Source: Conexivisphaera sp049976725 (lineage in GTDB: Archaea > Thermoproteota > Nitrososphaeria > Conexivisphaerales > Conexivisphaeraceae). Taken from it: a stretch of DNA of 64,000 nt. This document shows, piece after piece, positions 17,389-26,431 of the stretch. A model generated the notes under the pieces. That model made no database searches. It was not told where the DNA came from and saw nothing but the letters and a program-made list of their open reading frames with translations. Every line of letters begins with the position of its first letter. Position 1 is the stretch's first letter. The translations under genes were made by a program, and so were the position numbers. The DNA lies in the NCBI GenBank assembly GCA_049976725.1, contig JBMFHR010000004.1:1-64000 (forward strand), written 5' to 3'.

Positions 17389-18597
17389 TCAGGGATCCGG
17401 GGACACGGCCCGCCCGACGCGCACCGCGCCGCGCTTCAGCTCCCCCACCAGCCAGCCGATCCTTATCCCCATTGGGCAGTACTCCTCGCACACGCGGCAC
17501 TCGGCGCAGAGGTAGGTCAGCGGTAGCGCGGCGTCGGTCCCCATGGTGAGGGCCGTCCACAGGACTCCGATGCCGCCCATGTACGCGCCGCTGCTCCAGG
17601 CGGGGCCCACCGTGGTCAGGACGGGACAGGCGAGCTGGCAGGACCCGCACCTGATGCACTTCAGGACCTCCTCCAGCGGCGTCCCCAGGGCGGACGTCCT
17701 CCCGTTGTCGACGAGCACGACGTGCATCTCCCTGGCGCCCTGCGCGGGCCTCACGAGGGCGTGCTCCACATCGCGGGTGCCGCTGGGTCCCGAGGTCACG
17801 TTGACGTAGGTCGGGGGAGTGCCCCCCACCTGGTAGGACTCGAGGAGCGCCACCTTGAAGGCGTCCACCAGCGTGGGGACCACCTTGTCCACCCCCGTGA
17901 CCACGACGTTGACCGGCGGCACAGTGCCCGTGAGCCTGGCGTTCCCCTCGTTCTCAACCTGCACCACGGCCCCGTCCTCGGCGGCGACCGCGTTGGCGCC
18001 CGTGATGCCGACGTCTGCCCTCAGGATCCTGTCCCTCAGGAACTCCCTGACGGCCGCCACCATGCTCGGCACGTCCCCCGGTCCCCTGTAGTTGAGCCTC
18101 GACCTCAGGAGCTCCAGCACCTCCTCCCTGGGCAGGTGCATCGACACGGCCACGAAGTGCGCCGGCCTCTTCCCGGATATCTGGAGGAGGAACTCCCCGA
18201 GGTCGGTCTCCCAGACCTCGTTGCCCGCGCGCTGCAGGTACTCCCTCAGGCCCAGCTCCTCGGTGACTATGCTCTTGGACTTTACGACGAGCTTGCCGGT
18301 CCCCACTATGTCCCCCACTGCGCGCAGGGCTTCCTCCCGGGTGCGCGCCACGACGACGTGGACGCCGTTCCTCTCGAGGCTCTCGGCGGCGCGCGACACG
18401 AGGCGCTCGAGGTCCCTGAGGGACCTCGACTTGACGTCGCCCACGTCGCGCGCGAGGGAGCTCACGTACTCGTTGCCCTGCAGGAGGCGGCGCGAGGCCT
18501 CGAAGCTGGCGCACGCCCTCTCCATGCCCAGCCTCGCCCTCTCGTCCGAGGCCCAGCGATAAGCCTCCCTCTTCAGCTCGAGGAAGTCGGCCGCCAT
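17389..18597 (-). CDS. LutB-like LUD-domain iron-sulfur protein
   Basis: 402 aa. An LUD (lactate utilisation) domain fills about residues 60-300 (VVKSKSIVTEELGL, GITGANAVAAEDGAVVQVENEGNAR, VVVTGVDKVVP), then two 4Fe-4S motifs CIRCGSCQLACP (314-325) and CAECRVCEEYCP (364-375). LutB family proteins work with LutA and LutC in oxidation of L-lactate. ATG at 18597 overlaps the LutA-like gene by 25 nt. No LutC is visible nearby, so the set is incomplete and the substrate is uncertain. Long upstream frame is shadow. Confidence 0.88.
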   Translation of the reverse strand: MAADFLELKREAYRWASDERARLGMERACASFEASRRLLQGNEYVSSLARDVGDVKSRSLRDLERLVSRAAESLERNGVHVVVARTREEALRAVGDIVGTGKLVVKSKSIVTEELGLREYLQRAGNEVWETDLGEFLLQISGKRPAHFVAVSMHLPREEVLELLRSRLNYRGPGDVPSMVAAVREFLRDRILRADVGITGANAVAAEDGAVVQVENEGNARLTGTVPPVNVVVTGVDKVVPTLVDAFKVALLESYQVGGTPPTYVNVTSGPSGTRDVEHALVRPAQGAREMHVVLVDNGRTSALGTPLEEVLKCIRCGSCQLACPVLTTVGPAWSSGAYMGGIGVLWTALTMGTDAALPLTYLCAECRVCEEYCPMGIRIGWLVGELKRGAVRVGRAVSPDP

Positions 18598-19529
18598 CGA
18601 TCCCTCGCCCTCACGATCTCGAGCCAGTCGAGGACCTCGCCCAAGCCCGCGGCGCCGAGGTTCGCCAGGCAGACGGGGCACGCCGAGACGGCCGGGCCGG
18701 GCAGGCCGGAGAGCTGCTCCATCCTCCTCCTCGAGATCTCCGAGGCTACCTTCGGGAAGAGTGAGCTCAGCGGACCGCCGCAGCAGAAGGTCCTCGTGCC
18801 CGAGCGCTCCGGCTCGTGGACCCGGTACCCCGCGGCGGACAGGACCTCGCGGAGGCGGCCGTGGAGGTTCAGGTTCCTGGAGAGCAGGCAGGAGTCGTGC
18901 ACCTTGACGTCGGCGATCCCGGGCCTCCCGGAGACCCTCGAGGGATCCACGAGCTCCAGGATGTGCCTGACCTCGGGGGGCCTGCCGACGTAGCGGGGGT
19001 AGAGCTCCCTGAGCGCGTGGGTGGTGTGGGGATCGAGCGTCACCACGGTGCTGGCGCGGGAGGCCTCCAGGAACTCGAGGACGCGCCTCGCGTGGTCCCT
19101 GAACTCGTCGATGAGCCCCAGGTCGTGGAGGAGTATTCCGGAGTACGGCTCGGAGGGACCCGCGTAGGCGGGCTCGATGCCGGATGCCCTGAGCAGGGAC
19201 ACGGCGTTGGACATGATGGCCCGGACGCGCGAGGAGAGGCCCCCGTCCGGCACCAGCTGGAGGGCGCGCGCGGCGAGGCGGCCCGCGCGCAGGAGGAGCC
19301 CGGAGCCCGGGGAGGAATCCAGGGCCTGCAGGGCCGCCAGGGACGACCTCATGCGCGGGACCAGCTGGTACAGGTGGCCCGTGTAGAGGAGCACGTCCGA
19401 CGGGGGGCCGGGCAGCCCGGAGGCCCACGACGAGAGCTCGTCGCCCGTGGCCGCCAGTGGGTCGCCCGTCCTCCTCATGTTGTCGAGTATGAAGTCAACG
19501 ACCGAGCGCCTGTCCAGCACGCGCCGCAC
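18573..19529 (-). CDS. LutA/HdrB-like CCG-domain Fe-S oxidoreductase subunit
   Basis: 318 aa. Contains a cysteine-rich CCG domain in the C-terminal third: HDSCLLSR, TFCCGGPLSSLF and SACPVCLANL, the ligand pattern for the unusual cubane cluster of HdrB/LutA/GlpC proteins. The N-terminal two thirds are a less conserved LutA-like fold. Partner of the LutB-like protein encoded next. GTG at 19529 is the longest start; the AATAA box at 19546-19551 fits better with the GTG at 19520, nine bases later, as a leaderless start. Confidence 0.82.
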   Translation of the reverse strand: MRRVLDRRSVVDFILDNMRRTGDPLAATGDELSSWASGLPGPPSDVLLYTGHLYQLVPRMRSSLAALQALDSSPGSGLLLRAGRLAARALQLVPDGGLSSRVRAIMSNAVSLLRASGIEPAYAGPSEPYSGILLHDLGLIDEFRDHARRVLEFLEASRASTVVTLDPHTTHALRELYPRYVGRPPEVRHILELVDPSRVSGRPGIADVKVHDSCLLSRNLNLHGRLREVLSAAGYRVHEPERSGTRTFCCGGPLSSLFPKVASEISRRRMEQLSGLPGPAVSACPVCLANLGAAGLGEVLDWLEIVRARDRWRPTSSS

Positions 19530-19567
19530 CCGGGCACTGCGCCCTTATTACGCTACCCCCGCCGCGC

Positions 19568-20788
19568 TCACTGGGCCCTCTCCTGCGATGCTGAGACTAT
19601 GCTCAGGACGTCCCTGTCCCTGAGCCGGTAGGTGGCGGGGAGCCTGAGGCCCGTCCTCGCGTCTATAGCGTAGAGCAGCCCCCTCTCGAGCTCCGTGTGT
19701 ATCGCGCGGGCGAGGTCCCTCACGGTGGCGCCGTCCGGCATGAGGTAAGCGTCCGGGAGGACCGCCCCCGACCTGTCGGTCAGCTTCGCGGGGTCGTAGA
19801 CCGGGTAGACGGTGTTCATCTTCAGGAGCTTGAAGACGGCGACGTTGAGCGCGAACTGGACGCCGGTCCTCATTATCTCGTGCAGCACTAGCCTCCTGAC
19901 CTGGTCCAGCGCCCACCTCTGCTGGTCGGTCAGCCCGGAGGCGTTGATTATCTCGAAGCTCTCGTCGCCCGGCAGGTAGCGTATGAGGCCCTTCTGCTCG
20001 GCCCTCCTGAGGATCAGCTCGGCCTCCGCGCTGGCGGGCACGACGAGCACGTCCCTGAACGTCTCCCTGAGCCTGCGGTAGTTCGCCTCCGCCTTCGGCC
20101 TGTCCATCTTGTTCGCGAGTATCAGCGTCGGCTTGGAGATCTCCCTCAGGGCGGACGAGAAGCGCCACATCTCCTCGTCGCTCCAGTAGGCTATGTCGCC
20201 GCCGTTGAGGCCGGCCCTCTCGAGCGCCAGCGCCACGTGCTCAGCCGTCACCTTTATCCCCTGCAGGGGCGCGGCTATTGCCTTCTCCGGGGGCATCCCG
20301 GACCTCATGCCCTTGGTCATCTCCTTGACGTTCCTGACGATCTTGTCGCGGTACCAGAGTATTATCTCGCCCTCGACCTCCTCGTAGTCCCTGACGGGAT
20401 CACCGGTCCCCGGCTCCGTTATCCTCCCCTCCTCATCTATGCTGCCCGAGGCGTCCACCACGTGGATGAGCGCGTCGGACTGGGCGGCCACCGATATGAA
20501 CTGGGTCCCCAGCCCCCTGCCCTCGTGGGCGCCCCGTATCAGGCCGGGCAGGTCTATCAGCTCTATTGGTATCCACCTCCACCCGTCCTTGCATATCGAG
20601 TTCCTCGGGTTGCATGTCACGCCGAACTCCTTGTGGACGCAGGGCGTGACGACGTACGCCGTGCCCACGTTCTCGCGCTTGGTCGTGAACGGGTACGTGG
20701 AGACCTCGGCCGAGCCCAGCGTGGCGGCGTTGAAGAAGGTCGTCTTGCCGGCGTTGGTCTTCCCCACGAGCCCTATCGACACCTTCAT
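19568..20788 (-). CDS. YchF/OBG-type GTPase (ATPase) with TGS domain
   Basis: 406-aa translation-associated P-loop protein. G1 is GKTNAGKTTFFNAAT (9-23), G2 region STYPFTT, G3 DLPGLIRGAHEG, G4 NKMD (about 230), and the C-terminal 70 residues form a TGS domain (DAYLMPDGATVRDLARAIHTELE). The G4 motif is canonical NKxD, so GTP is likely, as in archaeal members. An insertion with Cys residues (TPCVHKEFGVTCNPRNSICKDGW) follows switch I, as in other archaeal members. ATG at 20788; TTTATTTA box centred 27 nt upstream (about 20812-20819). Probably ribosome-associated. Confidence 0.92.
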   Translation of the reverse strand: MKVSIGLVGKTNAGKTTFFNAATLGSAEVSTYPFTTKRENVGTAYVVTPCVHKEFGVTCNPRNSICKDGWRWIPIELIDLPGLIRGAHEGRGLGTQFISVAAQSDALIHVVDASGSIDEEGRITEPGTGDPVRDYEEVEGEIILWYRDKIVRNVKEMTKGMRSGMPPEKAIAAPLQGIKVTAEHVALALERAGLNGGDIAYWSDEEMWRFSSALREISKPTLILANKMDRPKAEANYRRLRETFRDVLVVPASAEAELILRRAEQKGLIRYLPGDESFEIINASGLTDQQRWALDQVRRLVLHEIMRTGVQFALNVAVFKLLKMNTVYPVYDPAKLTDRSGAVLPDAYLMPDGATVRDLARAIHTELERGLLYAIDARTGLRLPATYRLRDRDVLSIVSASQERAQ

Positions 20789-20889
20789 GCCCTCCCTGCT
20801 ACGCGCGGCCGGTAAATAAACGACACCCGTGTTCGGGAGCGCGGAGTCCGGGCAGGATATTTTAGGGAGTGAATCGGTCCGGGGGCGTC

Positions 20890-21867
20890 TTGCCCGGGAT
20901 AGGCGCCAGGCCCCTGCCGGGCGGGGGGTTGCTGGTCGAGGTGGACGGCAGGAGGCTAGCGCTGGATCCGAGGGCGGACGTGAGGGCGGACGTCGTCTTC
21001 GTGTCCCACGCGCACGCCGACCACCTGCCCCGCTACAGCGTGGACGCGGAGGTCCTGGCGACGGAGGAGACCGTCCGCCTGGCAGAGGTCAGGGGGATCA
21101 GGCTCAGGCGCGCCAGGGAGGACGGGAGGGGGCTGAGGCTCGTGCGCACGGGCCACATACTGGGGTCCGCGGGGCTCCTCGTGGAGGGGCGCCTGTACTA
21201 CACGGGGGACATATCCGGGAGGCCAAGGGAGTTCATGCCGGGCCCGGAGCGCGTCGAGTGCGGGACGCTGATAACTGAGAGCACCTACGGGAGGCCCGAG
21301 TACAGGTTCCCGGCCCACGGGGAGCTGGTGGACGGGCTGAGGCGCTTCCTCGCGGAGCAGTACAACCAGGGGAGGCCCGCGATACTGATCGGGTACCCGC
21401 TCGGCAAGTCCCAGATACTGCAGCACGCCGTGAGGGGGTGGAGGCCGCTCATCTCGTTCGAGTCGGTGGAGGCGTACAGCCGCGTGTACAGGGAGCTCGG
21501 GGTGGATCTCCCGGAGCCCGACGCGGTCGTGAGGAGGCCCGAGGATCTCCTGGGGCTCAGGGGACCAGCGACGGTAATAGCGCCGAGCTCGATGAGGGGA
21601 TCCCTGGTCAGGATCGCGGACAGGCTCGGCGCGGGCGCGGCCTGGTTCAGTGGGTGGGCGCTGAGGTTCCGCGTTCCGGGCGCGCGGGGCTTCGCGCTGA
21701 GCGACCACGCGGACCACGGAGAGCTGCTCAGGTTCGCGGCCTCGACGGGGGCCGAGGAGGCCCTGACCGTCCACGGGTTCCCGGAGGACCTGGCGAGGTC
21801 GCTCAGGGCAGCCGGCATCAGGGCGCGCCCGCTCTCTGACAGCATGGGACTGGAGGACTTCGGGTGA
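20890..21867 (+). CDS. Metallo-beta-lactamase-fold exonuclease-like protein
   Basis: 325 aa. The MBL metal motif is SHAHADHL (HxHxDH), followed by the later histidines TGHILGSAGLLVEG and, past LYYTGDISGRP, the beta-CASP-like end ALSDHADHGELLRF and TVHGFPEDLA. This is the layout of the DNA-ligase/helicase-associated MBL exonuclease family. It ends in a GTGA overlap with the second Lhr helicase, so the two are translationally coupled, as MBL nuclease and Lhr-type genes are in bacteria. I prefer the TTG at 20890, 26-29 nt after the ATATTTTA box (20857-20864), over the GTG at 20869. Confidence 0.85.
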   Translation: MPGIGARPLPGGGLLVEVDGRRLALDPRADVRADVVFVSHAHADHLPRYSVDAEVLATEETVRLAEVRGIRLRRAREDGRGLRLVRTGHILGSAGLLVEGRLYYTGDISGRPREFMPGPERVECGTLITESTYGRPEYRFPAHGELVDGLRRFLAEQYNQGRPAILIGYPLGKSQILQHAVRGWRPLISFESVEAYSRVYRELGVDLPEPDAVVRRPEDLLGLRGPATVIAPSSMRGSLVRIADRLGAGAAWFSGWALRFRVPGARGFALSDHADHGELLRFAASTGAEEALTVHGFPEDLARSLRAAGIRARPLSDSMGLEDFG

Positions 21868-24512
21868 TCCGGATGCTCTCCCAGGCGGTGGACGTCGAGG
21901 AGGGCGAGGTCCTGGCCGCGCTTCACCCGACGGTGGCGGAGTGGGTCAGGCGGAAGTACGGGGGCCTGACGCCCCCCCAGAGGATGGCGATACCGCCGAT
22001 ACTGGAGGGCAGGCACACGCTGGTGGCGGCGCCGACCGGCTCGGGGAAGACGATGGCCGCCTTCCTCCCGATAATAAGCGAGCTGCTGCGCGCGCACGAG
22101 TCCGGGAAACTGCTGGACAGCGTCCACGTAGTCTACGTGAGCCCCCTCAGGGCCCTCAACAACGACGTGAACAAGAACCTGGTGGCGCCGCTCGGCGAGA
22201 TGGCTGCCATCCACGGGGGCGCGCTGCCCCTCAGGGTGGCGGTGAGGACGGGCGACACGCCGCAGGGCGAGAGGTCCAGGATGCTGAGGAGGCCGCCGCA
22301 CGTGCTTATAACGACGCCGGAGACCCTGTCCATAGCGCTGGTGGCGCCCAAGTTCGGGCAGCTGCTCTCCACCGTCAGGTGGGTCGTCGTGGACGAGATA
22401 CACGAGCTGAGCGGCAGCAAGAGGGGGACCCACCTTAGCCTCTCGCTGGAGAGGCTGGAGGAGCGCGCGAGGGGCTTCGTGAGGATAGGGCTCTCCGCGA
22501 CCGTCCACCCGCTGGAGGAGGTGGCGAGGTTCCTGGTGGGCTACGACGATTCCGGGAGGGAGAGGGACTGCACCGTAGTGGACGCGAGGTTCGTCAAGCG
22601 CATCGAGCTGAGGGTCAGGAGCCCCGTCGACGACCCGGTGCACGCGCCGACGGAGGAGGTCAGCTCCAGGCTCTACGCGATGCTCAGGTCGATCGTGAGG
22701 AGGCACAGGACGACCCTGGTTTTCACGAACACGAGGTCCGGGGCGGAGCGCGTGCTGTACCACCTCTCGAAGGTGGGGGCGGCGTCCGCCGAGGAGCTGG
22801 CCACGCACCACGGGAGCCTCTCGCGCGAGGTGAGGAAGGACGTCGAGGACAGGCTCAAGGGCGGGAGGCTGAGGGCGGTCGTGACGAGCACGAGCCTCGA
22901 GCTGGGGATAGACATAGGCAGCATAGACGCGGTGATCCAGATAGGGAGCCCGAAGTCCGTCTCGAGGCTCCTCCAGAGGGTCGGGAGGAGCGGGCACTCC
23001 CTGGATCGCGCGTCGAAGGGGATAATCGTGGCTATAGACAGGGACGACCTCGTCGAGGACGTCGTCATAGCGGGCGAGGCGCTCAGGGGGCACCTGGACA
23101 GGGTGCACATACCGAGGAACGCCCTGGACGTGCTGGCGCAGCACCTGGTCGGGATGTCCATAGAGAGGAGGTGGAGGGTGGAGGACGCCCTCAGGGTCAT
23201 CAGGAGGAGCTATCCCTACAGAGACCTCGGCCTCGAGGACCTGAAGGGGGTGCTGAGGTACCTGGGCGGCGGATACGGGGGGCTGGAGGCCAGGAGAGTT
23301 TACAGCAAGGTGTGGTACGACGAGGAGGAGGGCGTCTTCGGCAGAAAGAGGGCTATCAGGCCCATATACTACGGGAACGTGGGCACGATACCGGACGAGG
23401 CCTCCGTAAGGGTGCGCACCAGGGATGGCAGGTGGGTGGGCAGCCTGGAGGAGGAGTTCGCGGAGCGCCTGTCGCCGGGCGACGTCTTCGTCCTCGGTGG
23501 CAGGACGTTCCGCTTCCTGAAGCTGAAGGGCATGACGGCGATCGTGGAGGAGGCCGCGGGGGAGAGGCCGACCGTCCCCAGCTGGTTCAGCGAGATGCTG
23601 CCGCTCTCCTTCGACACGGCGGAGGCGGTCGGGGACTTCAGGGAGGAGGCGTTCAGGAGGCTGCGCGCGGGGGGACTCGCGGCTTGGCTGGCCGGGGAGT
23701 ACCCGGTCGACAGGGCGGCCGCGCGCGCCGTATCGTCCTACTTCGAGGCCATGGACTCCTTCCTGAGGCTCCTGGGCGTGGAGGAGAGGCCCACGCGGCG
23801 CAATATACTGGTGGAGCGCTTCAGGTCCCACGATGGGAAGCTGTACGTGATCTTCCACGCGGTCCTCGGCAGGAGGGTCAACGACGCCCTCAGCAGGGCC
23901 TACGCGTACGCGGCGTCCAGGATGATAGGGTCGAACGTGCCCGTGCTCTCGAGGGACTCCGGCTTCGCGATCGTGCTGCCGGGCCGCGCGGGCGACAGGG
24001 TGGAGGAGGTCCTGAGGTCCGTGAGCTCGCGCGGGCTCAGGAACCTCCTCGTGGAGGCCGTGAGGCACACGGAGATGGCGAACATGCGCTTCCGGCACTG
24101 CGCCACGAGGTCGCTCATGATACTGAGGAGCTACAGGGGCAGGGAGACCTCGATCTCCAGGAGGCAGGCCAACTCGCAGGTCCTGAGGAGGCTCGCGGAG
24201 AGGATTGGGGACGACTTCCCGGTGCTCAGGGAGACGTACAGGGAAATAATAGAGGACGTGATGGATGTAGAGGACGCCGAGGCGGTGCTCAGGGACCTGG
24301 AGGAGGGCAGGAGGAGGTTCGTGCTGATGCCCGAGTACGACGTGCCGTCGCCGTTCAGCCATGGGCTGATAGCATCGGGTTACGAGGACGTGGTGCTGAT
24401 GGAGGACAGGAGGAAGCTCCTGGAGGCACTCCACGAGAGCGTGATGAGGAGGCTGGAGGAGGCGGGGCTCGTCGCGGGGGGCGCGCCTCACAGGCAGTCG
24501 AGGACCCTGTAG
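21864..24512 (+). CDS. Lhr-family SF2 helicase (paralogue B)
   Basis: 882 aa. LTPPQRMAIPPIL (Q motif), Walker A APTGSGKTMAAF, SPLRALNND, DEIH box VVVDEIHELSGSKRG, GLSATVHPLEEV, LVFTNTRSGAERVL, TSTSLELGIDIGS and LLQRVGRSGH define an Lhr-core helicase with winged-helix and Lhr-specific beta domain behind it. It lacks the CxxC pair seen in paralogue A. GTG start at 21864 overlaps the nuclease stop (GTGA). The last 25 nt overlap the convergent tyrA gene. Likely acts with the MBL nuclease in DNA or RNA processing. Confidence 0.92.
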   Translation: MIRMLSQAVDVEEGEVLAALHPTVAEWVRRKYGGLTPPQRMAIPPILEGRHTLVAAPTGSGKTMAAFLPIISELLRAHESGKLLDSVHVVYVSPLRALNNDVNKNLVAPLGEMAAIHGGALPLRVAVRTGDTPQGERSRMLRRPPHVLITTPETLSIALVAPKFGQLLSTVRWVVVDEIHELSGSKRGTHLSLSLERLEERARGFVRIGLSATVHPLEEVARFLVGYDDSGRERDCTVVDARFVKRIELRVRSPVDDPVHAPTEEVSSRLYAMLRSIVRRHRTTLVFTNTRSGAERVLYHLSKVGAASAEELATHHGSLSREVRKDVEDRLKGGRLRAVVTSTSLELGIDIGSIDAVIQIGSPKSVSRLLQRVGRSGHSLDRASKGIIVAIDRDDLVEDVVIAGEALRGHLDRVHIPRNALDVLAQHLVGMSIERRWRVEDALRVIRRSYPYRDLGLEDLKGVLRYLGGGYGGLEARRVYSKVWYDEEEGVFGRKRAIRPIYYGNVGTIPDEASVRVRTRDGRWVGSLEEEFAERLSPGDVFVLGGRTFRFLKLKGMTAIVEEAAGERPTVPSWFSEMLPLSFDTAEAVGDFREEAFRRLRAGGLAAWLAGEYPVDRAAARAVSSYFEAMDSFLRLLGVEERPTRRNILVERFRSHDGKLYVIFHAVLGRRVNDALSRAYAYAASRMIGSNVPVLSRDSGFAIVLPGRAGDRVEEVLRSVSSRGLRNLLVEAVRHTEMANMRFRHCATRSLMILRSYRGRETSISRRQANSQVLRRLAERIGDDFPVLRETYREIIEDVMDVEDAEAVLRDLEEGRRRFVLMPEYDVPSPFSHGLIASGYEDVVLMEDRRKLLEALHESVMRRLEEAGLVAGGAPHRQSRTL

Positions 24513-25279
24513 GCGGAATCGTAGAGGGCCCGCCTCTCGGGCCAGTCCCCGCGCATCGACTCCAGAGCTGCCCCCGAAACGCCCGAGCGGAGGGCTGAGA
24601 GGAGCCCCTCGAGCTCGTCGACCACGCGGGAGGCCGGATCCCTGGCCATCAGGTAAGCCGTCAGCTCGGGATCCTCGGTCTCGACGGCGGCCGCCAGCTC
24701 CTGGAGCGTGCGGCTCGTGGCGGGGAGGCGCGGGTGGCCGCGGGAGGCGGCGCGGAAAAGGTAGCCGAGCACGTGCGGCAGCACTATTGAGTAGGCCACA
24801 GCCTCGTCGTGCTCCGCCTCGTCCATGATCAGGAGCTCGGCGCCCCTGAAGAGCTCCGAGGCCGCGCGCGCCTCCCTCGCCGCGTCCTCAATGGGGGTGA
24901 GCGCTATGGGGCGGCCGGCGATCCCCCTGGCGCCCCTCCCGAACAGGGGGTGCACCGAGATTCTCAGGGGCCCGCGGCAGTCCCTGAGCGCGGCATTCAC
25001 CTCAGACTTGAGCGTGGAGACGTCCGCGTAGATCCCGGTGGGGCCCACCCTGGGGCATACCTCCCGCGCCACACTGGCGCTGGCGCCCAGCGGGACCGCC
25101 GCCAGGACGGCGTCGTACCCGGAGGGGTCGGAGGAGCCCACGGTGCGGATGCCGTACGAGGCGGCGGACGAGGCCGCCCGCTCGGAGGGATCGTACCCGC
25201 TGACGTCGTGGCCGACGGACGCGAGCGCTAGGGCCAGCGTCAGCCCCATGCGGCCCAGGCCGAGCACCAGCACGCGCAA
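24488..25279 (-). CDS. tyrA: Prephenate dehydrogenase (TyrA family)
   Basis: 263 aa. Rossmann motif VLGLGRMGLTLALALASVGHDVSGYD at the N-terminus (NAD(P) binding), AAVPLG, DVSTLKSE, the conserved HPLFGRGARGI and a helical C-terminal dimerisation domain with EHDEAVAYSIVLPH. Oxidative decarboxylation of prephenate to 4-hydroxyphenylpyruvate in tyrosine synthesis is the family reaction; arogenate specificity cannot be excluded. TTG at 25279 lies 27-29 nt after CTTTAATT (25305-25312). No other aromatic pathway gene is adjacent. Confidence 0.87.
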   Translation of the reverse strand: MRVLVLGLGRMGLTLALALASVGHDVSGYDPSERAASSAASYGIRTVGSSDPSGYDAVLAAVPLGASASVAREVCPRVGPTGIYADVSTLKSEVNAALRDCRGPLRISVHPLFGRGARGIAGRPIALTPIEDAAREARAASELFRGAELLIMDEAEHDEAVAYSIVLPHVLGYLFRAASRGHPRLPATSRTLQELAAAVETEDPELTAYLMARDPASRVVDELEGLLSALRSGVSGAALESMRGDWPERRALYDSAYRVLDCL

Positions 25280-25362
25280 GGCGCGCTGGACCGCGCGGGG
25301 GCCGAATTAAAGCGTTGGGACGCACGGCAAAGATTATTTGCGATGGACGCCACGAGGCGGCG

Positions 25363-26412
25363 ATGTCCAAGTCCATCGCGCGCGTCGTGATCAACGGCTA
25401 CGGCGTCATAGGCAAGAGGGTTGCGGACGCCGTCGCGAAGCAGCCCGACATGAGGGTGATCGGCGTCTCCGACATAGTGGGCGACTACCGCGTGAAGATG
25501 GCGGCCGCCAAGGGCTATGAGGTCTACGCGTCCATCCCCGAGAGGGTCGAGGAGATGAGGAAGGCGGGGCTGGAGGTGGCGGGCACCCTGCCGGACCTGC
25601 TCGCGAAGGGGGCCGTGGACGTGGTGGTAGACGCGACGCCGGACAAGGTGGGAGCCGAGAACAAGAAGCTGTACGAGAAGTACGGGGTGAAGGCGATCTT
25701 CCAGGGCGGCGAGAAGCACGATGTGGCAGGCACATCGTTCGTCGCCCAGAGGAACTACTCGGAGGCGCTGGGCAAGCAGTTCGTGCGCGTGGTGAGCTGC
25801 AACACCACCGCCATCTGTAGGGTGGTGGGGGGCATACACTCGAGGCTCGGCGTCAGGAAGGCTAGGGTCAGCATCTTCAGGAGGGCCGTGGACGTCTGGG
25901 AGTCCAGTCACACCGGTATAATGAACACGGTGGTCCCGGAGCTCAGGGTTCCCTCCCACCATGGCCCGGACGCACAGTCCGTGGTGCACGACCTCGACAT
26001 AGTGACCATGGCCGCGAAGGGCAGCCACAACCTGTTCCACCTCCACATGGGGATGCTCGAGCTGAGGGGAAGGGCCACGAGGGAGGACGTGCTGGAGGTC
26101 CTGAGGGAGGAGCCCAGGGTCGTGACCGTCAGCGGCAGCGACGGCGTGAAGGGGCTGAACTCCATATTCGAGATAGCCAGGGACCTGGGGAGGGAGAGGG
26201 GCGACCTCTACGAGATACCCGTCTGGGAGGACGCCCTCACGGTGTCGGACGACGGGAGGGAGGTATACCTCATGTGGGCGACGCCGAACGAGTCGGACGT
26301 CGTCCCGGAGAACGTCGACGCGATAAGGGCGATGACGGAGCTGGAGGAGCGGGCCGACCGCTCCATCGCGCTCACCGACGACAGGCTGGGCGTGGTGAAA
26401 AGGTTATACTGA
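25363..26412 (+). CDS. gap: Glyceraldehyde-3-phosphate dehydrogenase, archaeal type
   Basis: 349 aa, NAD(P)-dependent phosphorylating GAPDH of the archaeal class. NGYGVIGKRVADAV is the nucleotide-binding loop; the active-site Cys is in VSCNTTAICR (about residue 140); SSHTGIMNTV and ATPNESDVVPENVDAI are typical of the class. ATG at 25363 lies 26 nt after the GATTATTTG box (25332-25340); a longer in-frame start at 25315 is upstream of the TATA and is rejected. Its last codons and stop form the TATA box of pyk. Confidence 0.96.
   Translation: MSKSIARVVINGYGVIGKRVADAVAKQPDMRVIGVSDIVGDYRVKMAAAKGYEVYASIPERVEEMRKAGLEVAGTLPDLLAKGAVDVVVDATPDKVGAENKKLYEKYGVKAIFQGGEKHDVAGTSFVAQRNYSEALGKQFVRVVSCNTTAICRVVGGIHSRLGVRKARVSIFRRAVDVWESSHTGIMNTVVPELRVPSHHGPDAQSVVHDLDIVTMAAKGSHNLFHLHMGMLELRGRATREDVLEVLREEPRVVTVSGSDGVKGLNSIFEIARDLGRERGDLYEIPVWEDALTVSDDGREVYLMWATPNESDVVPENVDAIRAMTELEERADRSIALTDDRLGVVKRLY
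26399..26412 (+). promoter_or_regulatory. TATA box of pyk made from the last codons of gap
   Basis: AAAGGTTATACTGA: the gap codons for Arg-Leu-Tyr and the TGA stop form a TATA element (GGTTATAC) centred about 27 nt before the pyk GTG at 26432. The two enzymes can thus be transcribed together or pyk alone. Confidence 0.5.
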
Positions 26413-26431
26413 GAGCGGCCGCATCCATCCC

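Noticed and set aside
21285..24491. 1068-codon open frame antisense to Lhr paralogue B
   Set aside because: No motifs, typical antisense composition; the sense strand encodes a complete helicase.
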